Positions 33,615 through 42,100 of a stretch of DNA of 64,000 nucleotides are shown piece after piece (positions within the stretch are counted from its first letter, which is position 1; each line of letters opens with the position of its first letter). Below the pieces are notes generated by a model, which had not been told where the DNA came from, did not search any database, and saw nothing but the letters and a program-made list of their open reading frames with translations. The position numbers were made by a program, and so were the translations under genes. The stretch comes from JAGXQV01 sp964527565 (GTDB taxonomy: Bacteria > Pseudomonadota > Gammaproteobacteria > Burkholderiales > Sulfuricellaceae), in assembly GCA_964527565.1 (NCBI GenBank), contig CAZGOY010000003.1, positions 71,517-135,516 of the forward strand, read 5' to 3'.

Positions 33615-33693
33615 TGTCGAGTGAGTCCGGGGCGGTTCAGGAGCGAGAAGCGGATCGAAGGGAAGCAGAGCTGGAATCTGGTTTTGTGCAATT

Positions 33694-33766
33694 CGGGGCC
33701 AAGTCTTGAATTATCAGCAATATCACAAATGCCGGGGCATCAAAAAAATGATAATTTCAGCCCCGG
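33694..33766. repeat. GGTCAGGTCTTG palindrome, variant copy
   Basis: CGGGGCCAAGTCTTGAATTA and TAATTTCAGCCCCGG arms around the same loop as at 32209 (AATATCACAAATGCC, GGGGCATCAAAAAAATGAT). The loop is more conserved than the stem. Confidence 0.85.
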
Positions 33767-33822
33767 CGCCTTGCGTCTGCGCCAAGGCCGTGAAACTTGC
33801 GGCGACGAATGAGGAGTAAACC

Positions 33823-34008
33823 ATGACCAAAAAATTCCGCATTGCTGATCTGCCTGATTTCGACGCTGTCGAGTATCTCGATAGCGAACAGGCGATTGCT
33901 GAATATCTGACCGTTATTCTGGAAGATAACGACGCATCCTTACTGACCGCAGCCTTGGGCGACATTGCTCGTGCGCACGGTCAATTCGGTGTCCCAGCCA
34001 AGGCCTGA
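33823..34008 (+). pseudogene. Truncated HigA-type addiction-module antidote
   Basis: 61 codons: MTKKFRIADLPDFDAVEYLDSEQAIAEYLTVILEDNDASLLTAALGDIARAHGQ, then a divergent end. This is the N-terminal half of the HigA-like putative addiction module antidote family (about 95-100 aa). The C-terminal helix-turn-helix is missing and no HigB toxin precedes it, its place being taken by the palindrome at 33694. Probably a broken remnant. Confidence 0.75.
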
Positions 34009-34019
34009 CACCGCTGTCC

Positions 34020-34057
34020 CAGCAAGGCGACGCCTCCGCGTAGTGGCTTCGTCCAAC
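34020..34057 (+). repeat. 38-bp dispersed repeat, copy 1
   Basis: CAGCAAGGCGACGCCTCCGC followed by GTAGTGGCTTCGTCCAAC. An inverted copy with two mismatches is at 63954-63991. It sits at the right end of the TA island. Confidence 0.85.
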
Positions 34058-34066
34058 GCCTGGCTT

Positions 34067-34144
34067 CAGCCCTATTTGCGCTGACGCGAAAGCATGTTAG
34101 GGTTATCGTTATTCAGGATTGATTTTCCAAAAAACGGGTGATGA
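34067..34144 (+). repeat. Direct repeat 3, right copy
   Basis: Matches 31800-31879 at about 90%, with a three-base gap. It still ends CGGGTGATGA, supplying the ATG of the AidA-like gene. Before the insertion the DUF697 gene was therefore directly upstream of that gene. Confidence 0.9.
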
Positions 34145-34656
34145 ACGTGGATGCCGAGAAGATGTTTGAACGCCGTGAATTTCTGAAAATGGCCGCTGCG
34201 GGCGCCGCTGGGGCGCTGTTGCTGCAAGGGTGCTCGGAGTCCAATTCCGAATCTGCCGCCGTGCCGCGCACCACTTCCATTATCGGCCTCGTCGACGTGG
34301 CCCAAGCGCTGGCCGACAATTCGCTGGACAACAACCTTTACTGGACCGACAACAATACCTCATTGGGTTCCCTTTACCAGGGCACCAGCCACCTGCGGAC
34401 CGCCATCAGAAGGGGCGAACTGGTTCAGTGGGTGGTTTCCGGTTTGCAAGTCGAAACGGAAGTGAATATCGCGCGCATTAGCGGCGCGGCGGCGCAGATT
34501 GCCAACCCGGTGCCCACGCCCATCGCCCTGGGCATCACTTTCTGGATTGGCCGGGTCGCCGCTACCGCCAGCGGCCTCTATCAATACGATGTCGCGCTCA
34601 AGGTGGAAAGCCGCGTGCTGGCCCTGTCCACCCCGCTCTCGCTCGATGTGCTTTAA
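34141..34656 (+). CDS. AidA/PixA-family protein with Tat-lipoprotein signal
   Basis: 171 residues. The N-terminus has a twin-arginine motif (ERREFLKM), a hydrophobic stretch and a lipobox-like LLLQGC, suggesting Tat export and lipidation. The rest matches the AidA/PixA inclusion-body family: IIGLVDVAQALADNSLDNNLYWTDNN, LVQWVVSGL and a C-terminal strand region with YQYDVALKV. Members are abundant, often quorum- or stress-regulated proteins of unknown biochemical role. First of three tandem paralogues. Confidence 0.75.
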   Translation: MNVDAEKMFERREFLKMAAAGAAGALLLQGCSESNSESAAVPRTTSIIGLVDVAQALADNSLDNNLYWTDNNTSLGSLYQGTSHLRTAIRRGELVQWVVSGLQVETEVNIARISGAAAQIANPVPTPIALGITFWIGRVAATASGLYQYDVALKVESRVLALSTPLSLDVL

Positions 34657-34679
34657 TTTCAATTCCGGGGATTGAACAA

Positions 34680-35117
34680 ATGATTCCGCAAATCAATATC
34701 CTGACGGTGGTCGATGTCATCGGCGCCCTCTCGGGCGGCACCCTGACCAACAATCTGTACATGATGGACAACCGCCGCGGCAGCCGCACTACCGGGCTGG
34801 GCACGGGAACCCTGTCGTCGGACGTCACCTACACACAGGTTCTCAACTGGCACGTGATGCCGGTCGATTTCCAGACCGACATCCAGATCAAAAAAATCAC
34901 TTTCTACAGGAACGGCAGCCCGATTGCCACGCCCAACACGCCTTGCGCGCGACTGCAAAAATACGGCGCTCCATCCGGCCAGTACTGGGCGGGGGTGGTC
35001 AATTATCAGAGCCTGATCGAAGGCGGCATCTACCAGTATCTGATCGAGTTCAACATGGGAAACCGCATCATGACCATGGAAAACTACGCCACCATCAACA
35101 TCAACGCCGCTTATTGA
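34680..35117 (+). CDS. AidA/PixA-family protein 2
   Basis: 145 residues, no signal peptide. INILTVVDVIGALSGGTLTNNLYMMDN, then VLNWHVMPVDFQTDIQIKKITF, then QYWAGVVNYQSLIEGGIYQYLIEFNMGNRIMTMENYATIN. This is the complete AidA/PixA domain with its characteristic NNLYMxDN and W-x-G...Y-x-Y elements. 23 bases after the first paralogue. Confidence 0.82.
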   Translation: MIPQINILTVVDVIGALSGGTLTNNLYMMDNRRGSRTTGLGTGTLSSDVTYTQVLNWHVMPVDFQTDIQIKKITFYRNGSPIATPNTPCARLQKYGAPSGQYWAGVVNYQSLIEGGIYQYLIEFNMGNRIMTMENYATININAAY

Positions 35118-35164
35118 CCAAGCGGCGCCCGCCAATCTCTTCCGCGAACCCGTCAGGAACCCAC

Positions 35165-35779
35165 ATGAACAACCAACTCGCCATTGTCGTGATGATCGAC
35201 GTAGAAGCCGCGCTGCGGTCCGGCAGCCTGCAAGGGAATACCTACCTGGTCGACAACAACCGGGTCAATGGTTCGTCAGGACAGGGAAGCGGGCAGTTGA
35301 CCACCCAGGTGGTCGGCAACCAGATTGTGAACTGGCTTGCCAGCGGCATCGACCTTTCCGGGCAGCAGCCTTTCCCCGTGCTGGAAAGCATCGGCGGGGA
35401 AGCCGTCGAAAAACAGGTCATGGTGCCCCTGCTGTTCGATTCACCCGCCCTGGATGGCAACCTGGGGCTGTGGTGGGGGGCGTCGGTCGATGCCAACGTC
35501 TCGGGTAAATACAATTACACGATGTTCTTCGACATCGGCGGCGTAAAAATGGAATTCGTCTCGTCGGTCAACGTGGTGCAGGATTTCACCATGGAGCCGG
35601 AAATCGCCGCGCTGGTGACGCGCCCGCGCATGGCGGCGCCGGCGCGGCGGGCGGCCACGGCGCTCCAGGCGCGTACCGCTGCCGACGGCTCCATCCTCAA
35701 CCCCGACAATCACGTGTCGCTGTTTACCCGCAACCAGATCAATCAGGTGAAGAGCCTGCGCGAAGAGCAGAACCGGTAA
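35165..35779 (+). CDS. AidA/PixA-family protein 3, C-terminally extended
   Basis: 204 residues. The domain reads LAIVVMIDVEAALRSGSLQGNTYLVDNN, IVNWLASGIDLSG, LGLWWGASVDANVSGKYNYTMFFDIGGVKMEF, ending near residue 145. It is followed by a basic/alanine-rich tail of about 60 residues (RPRMAAPARRAATALQARTAADG) absent from the other two copies. Third member of the tandem set. Confidence 0.8.
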   Translation: MNNQLAIVVMIDVEAALRSGSLQGNTYLVDNNRVNGSSGQGSGQLTTQVVGNQIVNWLASGIDLSGQQPFPVLESIGGEAVEKQVMVPLLFDSPALDGNLGLWWGASVDANVSGKYNYTMFFDIGGVKMEFVSSVNVVQDFTMEPEIAALVTRPRMAAPARRAATALQARTAADGSILNPDNHVSLFTRNQINQVKSLREEQNR

Positions 35780-35786
35780 AGCAACA

Positions 35787-36458
35787 TTGCCTGCGGATAT
35801 TGTCTATTCCATCCTTGGCGCCCCGGATTTTGATGAGACCGCCGAACTCCTGACGGAAGAATTTTGCCGGCACGACCCCGTCGAAATCGCGCTGCACATC
35901 ACCCCCGCTGAATTTCGCGTCATGCTCGAACTCGAACTGGTTCCGCTGGTGCGCAACGGTTTGTGCGTGGTGGCGCGCGAAACCGCCTCGGGCCGCCTCG
36001 TCGGCGCCATGCTGGCGATGGATGCCCTGGCGGAACCCGTGGACGGCCAGGGCCGGGTCAGCGAAAAATTCGCACCTATCAGCGACATCGCCCGCCATTT
36101 CCACGACGGCTACCTCCGCAACCGCGACATTCAGCCGGGCTCGTGCCTCTACCTGTTCATGATCGGGGTGCGCTCCGGGATGACCGGAAACGGCCTCGGC
36201 AAGACGCTGTTCAGGGAAGTGCTGCAAAACGCCAAAAACCGGGGCTACCGTTCCTCGTTCGCCATCACCACCAATCTGGCTTCGACCAGAGCGTTGGAAA
36301 GCCACGGCTTCCGCATCCTGGAAATGCTGGATTACCCGACCTACCGTTACCAGGGGCGCCCGGTGTTCGCCTCGATCAGCGCCCATCCGGGAATCGCGCT
36401 CATGGAATTGGAGAGTTTGACCGATACGCCGGTCAAAAAAGCGGACAAGGCTTCATAA
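35787..36458 (+). CDS. GNAT-family N-acetyltransferase
   Basis: 223 residues from TTG 35787. No in-frame ATG occurs before the domain. It shows GNAT motifs: CVVARETASGRLVGAMLAMD, LYLFMIGVRSGMTGNGLGKTLFREVLQNAKNRGY (acetyl-CoA-binding V-R..x-G-x-G-x-G/A) and NLASTRALESHGFRI. Substrate unknown. It follows the AidA-like genes by seven bases, so is likely in their operon. Confidence 0.8.
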   Translation: MPADIVYSILGAPDFDETAELLTEEFCRHDPVEIALHITPAEFRVMLELELVPLVRNGLCVVARETASGRLVGAMLAMDALAEPVDGQGRVSEKFAPISDIARHFHDGYLRNRDIQPGSCLYLFMIGVRSGMTGNGLGKTLFREVLQNAKNRGYRSSFAITTNLASTRALESHGFRILEMLDYPTYRYQGRPVFASISAHPGIALMELESLTDTPVKKADKAS

Positions 36459-36484
36459 GGGGCGGATATGCGCAGCCCGGAAAA

Positions 36485-38038
36485 TCAGGCCGGCGCGAAG
36501 GCGAACTGCTCGAAGGCCACGGTAGCATCCAGTTGTTCGCCAAGCGCGTGGAGCGAGGCTTGCCCATCCTGTTCCAGCATGAACTCGCGTTGCGGCTGAA
36601 GACAGCCGCGCGCGGCCAGAATGCGCGGCGCCTGCTTGAGCAGGGGAATTTCCGGCAACAACAGCGCCGGTTGAAATTGCGCCGATGCGCCGGAGAGCTT
36701 CACCGCCACGGCGCTGGCGTAGGGGGCGACCATCTGGATGCCGAGGTCGAGCCGGTTGCTCTCATCGCTTTTCACCCAGCGCACCACCGCGATATGCCAC
36801 TGCTGGCTACCTTCCGCCCGCAGCCCAATGATTTCCCCGGCGCGCACCTGGGAAGAAATCTCGGACAGTTGCGTCAATGCCATGCCGCCCGCACTTTCAT
36901 TGACGATGCTCCAGCGGCTGGGAGAAAAGCCCGTACTTTTACCGTTCCCGGCAAAATCCAGTTCGCCTTCGCTGAAATAGGCGGAGGCCGCCACCGCGCC
37001 GTAAACCTGCTCGCCGTTGAGGAAATAATGGATGCCGCGCACCCCCACGCAAAGGTCTACCACGGCCTGCTGGCGGCGACGGTTGAAGTGGCGCTTGGCC
37101 GTGCTTCCCCAGTGTTTCAGCAGGCGCCGCATCAGGTTGCGGTAGGTCTGTTCGCGGGCGGCATCCGGCAACAGCAGATCGATCGGGAAAATGCCCGCTT
37201 CCAGTCCGCCCAGTTGCTGCGACAATTGCGTCGCCAGCCCGAGGGTGCTGAACAGGATGGCGGTTTCCCCATCCACCCGGTTGAGGGTCTTGGGCAACGA
37301 CTTGGGCGGGCCGTCGCTATCCAGCCTGACCAGAAACAGCCCGCCGGCATCGTCGAGAGGCACCTCGGTCAGCAGGGCGGTGAGGTGGGCGAAGCGTCCA
37401 ACGTAATCCAGGATGCGAATCACCTCGCCCTGCATCAGATGGTAGGGGTCGGTAACCGCCAGCAAAAGGGTCTGCATGTAGGCGAGACTGGGGCTGGAGG
37501 GGATCGCCCCATCTTCCACGGATTCATCCAGCAAAGCGTGTCTGGAAGCGTGCTGGTAAAGCTGGTGGATTTCCGACCACATCCCCGCAGGCACCGGCGT
37601 ATAGGTTTCGTAGCTGATGGCGAGGACCTGCCCCAGGCTGGCGATGGCGCGCTGGACGGCCAGCGCCGACGGTTTGTCGGCCTCTTCCAGCACCACGGTC
37701 TTGTAGCCGTAGGCCAGCTCGACGTAAAGCTGGCGGTTCAGTTCGGCGACACGCCGGTTTTTTTCCGGCAACGGCAGGGGCACGATGACGAACTGCGCCT
37801 TCATCGCCGGCAGCAGGTTGTCGATGGCGGCGCGGTAGGTTTCCAGCAATGCCAGGCGCTCGCCGGTTTTCAGCGGGTGACGGTTGAGCGCCGCCAGACC
37901 GTTGCCTACCGCTTGCGCCGCCTCCGCCACGTAACCGCTGGAAATCTGCTCCAGCCAGGCGCTGACTTGATCGACCCGTGTCTCGACGGGTATATTCTGC
38001 CGGTTGCCCGTAGCGGGAACGGAAAGATTGAGCGGCAT
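36485..38038 (-). CDS. PilZ-like domain protein, unknown function
   Basis: 517 residues, soluble. The long helical N-terminal part is followed by a C-terminal region (about residues 330-450) with NRRRQQAVVDLCVGVRGIHYF and later WSIVNESAGGMALTQL, resembling the PilZ (D/N)xSxxG strand. c-di-GMP binding is possible but the RxxxR motif is not clear. Divergent from the LysR gene at 38197. The shared 158-base gap holds both promoters. Confidence 0.6.
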   Translation of the reverse strand: MPLNLSVPATGNRQNIPVETRVDQVSAWLEQISSGYVAEAAQAVGNGLAALNRHPLKTGERLALLETYRAAIDNLLPAMKAQFVIVPLPLPEKNRRVAELNRQLYVELAYGYKTVVLEEADKPSALAVQRAIASLGQVLAISYETYTPVPAGMWSEIHQLYQHASRHALLDESVEDGAIPSSPSLAYMQTLLLAVTDPYHLMQGEVIRILDYVGRFAHLTALLTEVPLDDAGGLFLVRLDSDGPPKSLPKTLNRVDGETAILFSTLGLATQLSQQLGGLEAGIFPIDLLLPDAAREQTYRNLMRRLLKHWGSTAKRHFNRRRQQAVVDLCVGVRGIHYFLNGEQVYGAVAASAYFSEGELDFAGNGKSTGFSPSRWSIVNESAGGMALTQLSEISSQVRAGEIIGLRAEGSQQWHIAVVRWVKSDESNRLDLGIQMVAPYASAVAVKLSGASAQFQPALLLPEIPLLKQAPRILAARGCLQPQREFMLEQDGQASLHALGEQLDATVAFEQFAFAPA

Positions 38039-38196
38039 GGGAAGTGTCCGGGATTTGTTGACGTTAGCGGGTGATTTTAGAAACAATTATCCGATTTGTA
38101 AAATATCCCTTTGGTGCAAAAGAAAATGCCTGAAAAAAATCGCATCATGACTCCCCCTCGCGCAGTGAAATGGATTACCGGGAAGGCTTCCTGACC

Positions 38197-39210
38197 ATGC
38201 TGCACGTTACCTTCCGGCAATTGCGCGTATTCGAGGCGGTGGCGCGCAACCTCAGCTATTCGCGCGCGGCGGAGGAGCTACACCTCACCCAACCGGCGGT
38301 GTCGATGCAGATCAAACAGCTGGAAGAAAACGCCGGGCTGCCGCTCTTCGAACAGTTGGGCAAGAAGGTTTTTCTCACCGAAGCGGGGCGCGAATTGTTC
38401 CATTACGCTCGCGCCATCGCCCAGCAACTGGCTGAAGCCGAAGCGGTGCTGACCGAACTGAAGGGCTTGAAACGCGGCAAGCTGAACATCTCGGTGGTCA
38501 GCACCGCCAACTATTTCGCGCCGCAACTGCTGGCGGTATTTTGCCGCCGCCACGAAAGCGTCACCCTGAGCCTTAACGTCGCCAACCGCGAAATGCTGCT
38601 CGCCCAGCTCGCCGACAACGAGATGGACATGGCCATCATGGGCCAGCCGCCGCAGGATTCGGATATTGAAGCCGCGCCGTTTCTGGAAAACCCGCTGGTG
38701 GTTATCGCCTCCCCCGCACACCCGCTGGCGGGAGAACATCACATCGCCCCAGCGCGGCTGGCCAACGAAACCTTCATCGTGCGCGAGCCGGGCTCCGGCA
38801 CCCGCGGCGCCATGGAGCGTTTTTTTGCCGAACACCGCATGGTCCTGCACACCGGCATGGAGATGAGCACCACCGAGGCCATCAAGCAGGCCGTTCAGGC
38901 CGGCATGGGGCTGGCGCTGGTCTCGCTGCACACCATCGCCCTGGAATTGGAAACCCGGCGTCTGGCGGTGCTCGACGTGGCCGCCTTTCCGCTGACGCGC
39001 TACTGGTACGTGGCGCACCGCAAGGGCAAACGCCTGTCGGCAACGGCGCAGGCATTCAAGGAGTTTTTACTGGAAGAAGCTGCGGGAGTGCTGGCGGCGG
39101 GCGCAAGCGGGCATTTGCATCCGCCGGGCAGCGGGCTGGCCTTGATCCGGCGGCATGGGGTAAGCTTTGTCAGCGCCGCTACGGCAGCGAACCCGAGAGA
39201 ATCTTCATGA
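38197..39210 (+). CDS. LysR-family regulator, CbbR-like
   Basis: 337 residues. N-terminal winged HTH: HVTFRQLRVFEAVARNLSYSRAAEELHLTQPAVSMQIKQLEENAGLPLFEQLGKKVFLTEAGRELFHYARAI. Effector domain: KRGKLNISVVSTANYFAPQLLAVFC. The closest pattern is CbbR, regulator of Calvin-cycle genes, but no cbb genes are adjacent. The C-terminal 35 residues extend past the usual end and overlap the next gene by four bases. Confidence 0.82.
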   Translation: MLHVTFRQLRVFEAVARNLSYSRAAEELHLTQPAVSMQIKQLEENAGLPLFEQLGKKVFLTEAGRELFHYARAIAQQLAEAEAVLTELKGLKRGKLNISVVSTANYFAPQLLAVFCRRHESVTLSLNVANREMLLAQLADNEMDMAIMGQPPQDSDIEAAPFLENPLVVIASPAHPLAGEHHIAPARLANETFIVREPGSGTRGAMERFFAEHRMVLHTGMEMSTTEAIKQAVQAGMGLALVSLHTIALELETRRLAVLDVAAFPLTRYWYVAHRKGKRLSATAQAFKEFLLEEAAGVLAAGASGHLHPPGSGLALIRRHGVSFVSAATAANPRESS

Positions 39211-40154
39211 GCAAACTGGTCACCCACGATTTCGACCACGGCATTCACGCCGTGGATGCCTGGTACGACGGGCGTCACAGCCACAGCGCCATCCACGTGG
39301 TGGTGGAAGGCGGCCGCGCCGCCATCATCGACACCGGCACCAACCATTCCATTCCCCTGTTGCTGCAAGCCCTGCCGCAATGGGGCATCGCGCCGGAGCA
39401 GATGGACTACGTCATCGTCACCCACGTCCACCTCGACCACGCGGGTGGGGCGGGCGAAGCCATGCGTCGTTTTCCCAATGCCCGGCTGGTGGTGCATCCG
39501 CGCGGCGCGCGTCACATGATCGACCCGGCCAAGCTGGTGGCCGGCACCGTCGGCGTGTACGGCGCGGAAACCACGCGCGCCATCTACGGCGACATCGTGC
39601 CGGTGGATGCCGCGCGCGTGATCGAGGCGGGCGAGGGCGCCGCGCTCGATCTCAACGGGCGCGTCTTGCGCTTTCTCGACACCCCCGGCCACGCGCGCCA
39701 CCATTTCGGCATCTGGGACGAGCAAAGCCGCAGCATCTTCACCGGCGACACCTTCGGCATTTCCTATCGCGAATTCGACGTGGACGGGCGGGCATTCATC
39801 TTTCCCACCACCACGCCGGTGCAATTCGAACCGGAGGGGTTGCACGCCTCCTTCGACCGCCTGATGGCGCTAAAGCCGCAGGCCGCCTACCTCACTCACT
39901 TCACGCGCGTCGACGACCTGGAGCGGCTGGCCGCCGACCTGCACCGCCGCCTCGACAATTTCGTCGCCCTGGCGCGCCAGGTGTCCGGCACGGGAGAGGC
40001 GCGCCACCGCGAACTGATGGCGAAACTGGAAGATTATTTTGTCAAGGAACTCGCCGCCCACGGCTGCCGCCTGAGCCGCGCGGAAATCACGGCGCTGCTG
40101 GCCGCCGATTTCGACCTGAATGCCCAGGGGATGGAAGTGTGGCTGGACAAATGA
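39207..40154 (+). CDS. Metallo-beta-lactamase-fold hydrolase
   Basis: 315 residues with the zinc motif THVHLDHAGG (HxHxDH), a following His in DTPGHARHHFGIW, an Asp in FTGDTFG and a late His in YLTHFTRVDD. The family includes glyoxalase-II-like and lactonase enzymes. The substrate is not clear. It overlaps cbbR-like and Nudix genes by four bases on each side, so is part of a tight operon. Confidence 0.87.
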   Translation: MSKLVTHDFDHGIHAVDAWYDGRHSHSAIHVVVEGGRAAIIDTGTNHSIPLLLQALPQWGIAPEQMDYVIVTHVHLDHAGGAGEAMRRFPNARLVVHPRGARHMIDPAKLVAGTVGVYGAETTRAIYGDIVPVDAARVIEAGEGAALDLNGRVLRFLDTPGHARHHFGIWDEQSRSIFTGDTFGISYREFDVDGRAFIFPTTTPVQFEPEGLHASFDRLMALKPQAAYLTHFTRVDDLERLAADLHRRLDNFVALARQVSGTGEARHRELMAKLEDYFVKELAAHGCRLSRAEITALLAADFDLNAQGMEVWLDK

Positions 40155-41089
40155 CCCCCCCACCACTGGAAGTCGTTGCCGCCGTCATCGTCAGGCCGGA
40201 TGGTGATTTTCTGCTGGCCGAGCGCCCCGCCGGCAAGGTTTACGCTGGTTACTGGGAGTTTCCCGGCGGCAAGGTGGAAACCGGCGAAACCCCGCATCAG
40301 GCGCTCACGCGCGAACTGCACGAGGAACTGGGCATAGACGTTACGGAAGCCAGCCCCTGGCTGACGCGCCTCTACACTTATCCCCATGCCAGCGTGCGCC
40401 TCAATTTTTTCCGCGTCACCGGCTGGCAAGGGGAAGCGCACGGCAAGGAAAACCAGCGCCTCTCCTGGCAGGCGCCCGACGCGGTGACGGTCGCGCCGCT
40501 GCTGCCCGCCAACGGCCCCATCCTGCGCGCGCTCGGCCTGCCCGCACTGTATGCCATCACCCATGCTGAAGCGCTGGGCCGGGAGCATTTTTTCGTCAGG
40601 CTGGAACAGGCCCTGGCGCAGGGACTGAAGCTGATCCAGATTCGCGAAAAATCCCTGCCGCCGGACGAATTGCGCGCCTTCGCCACGGAAGTGACGCGCC
40701 GCGCCCACGCCTGCGGCGCGCGCGTTTTGCTCAACGGCGATGTCGAGACGGCGCGAGCGGTAAACGCCGACGGCATCCACTTGAGCGCGCAGCGCCTGAT
40801 GGCGCTGGAGGCGCGCCCGGACATGGACTGGTGTGCGGCCTCCGCCCACAACGTTGCGGAACTGCGTCACGCCGCCGCTCTGGAGCTGGATTTCGCGCTG
40901 CTCTCGCCGGTCCGGCCCACCCTGAGCCACCCCGGCGCCCCGGTGCTGGGCTGGGAAGGCTTCGCCGAAATGGCGGCGGGGTTGCCCCTGCCGGTGTACG
41001 CCCTGGGCGGGCTGACGCACGCCGACCTGGCCGATGCGCGGCGCGCCGGGGCGCATGGCATCGCCCTGCTGCGCGGCGCATGGGAGTAG
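40151..41089 (+). CDS. Nudix hydrolase fused to thiamine-phosphate synthase-like domain
   Basis: 312 residues. Residues 1-130 form a MutT-type Nudix domain with the Nudix box GGKVETGETPHQALTRELHEELGI, which cleans 8-oxo-dGTP. Residues 135-312 form a ThiE-like TIM barrel (LYAITHAEALG, KLIQIREKSLPPDELRAFA, VLLNGDVETARAVNADGIHLS, ASAHNVAELRHAAALELDFALLSPVRPT, YALGGLTHADLADARRAGAHGIALLRG). This fusion is widespread in Beta/Gammaproteobacteria. Its ThiE half is probably not the main thiamine enzyme. Confidence 0.92.
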   Translation: MTPPPLEVVAAVIVRPDGDFLLAERPAGKVYAGYWEFPGGKVETGETPHQALTRELHEELGIDVTEASPWLTRLYTYPHASVRLNFFRVTGWQGEAHGKENQRLSWQAPDAVTVAPLLPANGPILRALGLPALYAITHAEALGREHFFVRLEQALAQGLKLIQIREKSLPPDELRAFATEVTRRAHACGARVLLNGDVETARAVNADGIHLSAQRLMALEARPDMDWCAASAHNVAELRHAAALELDFALLSPVRPTLSHPGAPVLGWEGFAEMAAGLPLPVYALGGLTHADLADARRAGAHGIALLRGAWE

Positions 41090-41125
41090 TCAGGCGGCGC
41101 CGCCGTTAACGCGCAGCGCTTGGCA

Positions 41126-41350
41126 TCATGGCACGGGCAGCGCGCCGGGCAAGCCGGATTTCCAGTTATCCAGGCAATCGTTCCCGCAGAAATGACGGGT
41201 ATAGTCCGCGCCCTCGAAGGTCAGGCGCGCGCTGCCGGGGATTTCCTTGCGGCACAGCTCGCAGCTCAAGGGCTCGCACGAATCCTCCTCTGAACAGGCC
41301 AGAATGCGCCCGCTGAAATGGGCCGGATACATGGCGAAGATGCGTTTCAT
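41126..41350 (-). CDS. Small DUF3330-like zinc-binding protein
   Basis: 74 residues. The core CELCRKEIPGSARLTFEGADYTRHFCGNDCLDNW matches DUF3330, with four cysteines as probable zinc ligands. Function unknown. It lies 20 bases downstream of the AF1514-like gene in the same direction. Confidence 0.75.
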   Translation of the reverse strand: MKRIFAMYPAHFSGRILACSEEDSCEPLSCELCRKEIPGSARLTFEGADYTRHFCGNDCLDNWKSGLPGALPVP

Positions 41351-41370
41351 TGCGCGCAGCCGTAAAACAC

Positions 41371-41787
41371 TCAAGTGAGCTTGCTGGTCCATTCGTCGAG
41401 CACCACGCAGGCTTCCTTGCTGGGATTGCGCATGTCGCGCAGCGCGTTGATCTGGCACAGATATTCATTGCCCTTGGCGTCGTGAAGGTTGATGAAGGGA
41501 CTCGGGCCGTAAGGCTCGAAGGCGCTGGAATCGCCGAAAATGAATTCGTATTCGCCGTTGACGTCGATTTCCAGCTTGCCGCCATGGCTCACGCCGTAAT
41601 CGTGCCAGCCGGTTTCGACGTTGCAGTCCGCGATCACCGGAGACATCCGCGCCGCCTTGCGGTCGCGCCAGGCGACCATCACCGGGTCGATGATTTCCCG
41701 GTCGCTGTCCGCGAACGAAAGCGCCAAGCCGCTGGCCGTCTTGTAGTCGAGGTTCATGCCGGTGTAGTTGATGTGAGCTTGTTTCAT
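41371..41787 (-). CDS. Conserved AF1514-like small protein
   Basis: 138 residues: MKQAHINYTGMNLDYKTASGLALSFADSDREIIDPVMVAWRDRKAARMSPVIADCNVETGWHDYGVSHGGKLEIDVNGEYEFIF. It resembles the uncharacterised AF1514 family. Soluble, acidic, with two cysteines. An AGGAGG-type site precedes ATG 41787. No function can be assigned. Confidence 0.7.
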   Translation of the reverse strand: MKQAHINYTGMNLDYKTASGLALSFADSDREIIDPVMVAWRDRKAARMSPVIADCNVETGWHDYGVSHGGKLEIDVNGEYEFIFGDSSAFEPYGPSPFINLHDAKGNEYLCQINALRDMRNPSKEACVVLDEWTSKLT

Positions 41788-42100
41788 TTTGACCTCCTGG
41801 AACATTGGCGCCGGAAAATCCGGCGTAATCGATAAAACATCGTGTTAAGCCCATTGTGGCACAATATCCGACAAATTCAATCAAGTATTTTATTTCCTTG
41901 CCACTATCGCCCGCCGGGAGAGTCTATTCTTCCTGCCGTCAATGGCTTGCGGCTTGCGAGGGGCGTTACGGCATGGCGGGCATCCGCGTTGAAATGCCGC
42001 TGGGCTGGGTATATCCTGCACACCCGCTTGGCAAAATGAAAAACGACATGCTGACAAGAGTATTCAAGGGCTGGCATGGCGCCAGCGCGGACAGGCGCAC
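41788..42100. other. Intergenic region upstream of menD
   Basis: 313 bases between divergent genes. An open frame (41856-42104) crosses it but has no recognisable family, so it is not called. No clear promoter pair or RNA element was recognised. Confidence 0.4.

Noticed and set aside
31818..34066. Chromosomal integron cassette array (same-strand small genes, TA modules, GTCCAAC/GTTGGAC 7-mers)
   Set aside because: No paired attC structure was found between the genes, the 7-mers have no complementary partner at the right distance, and no intI is present.
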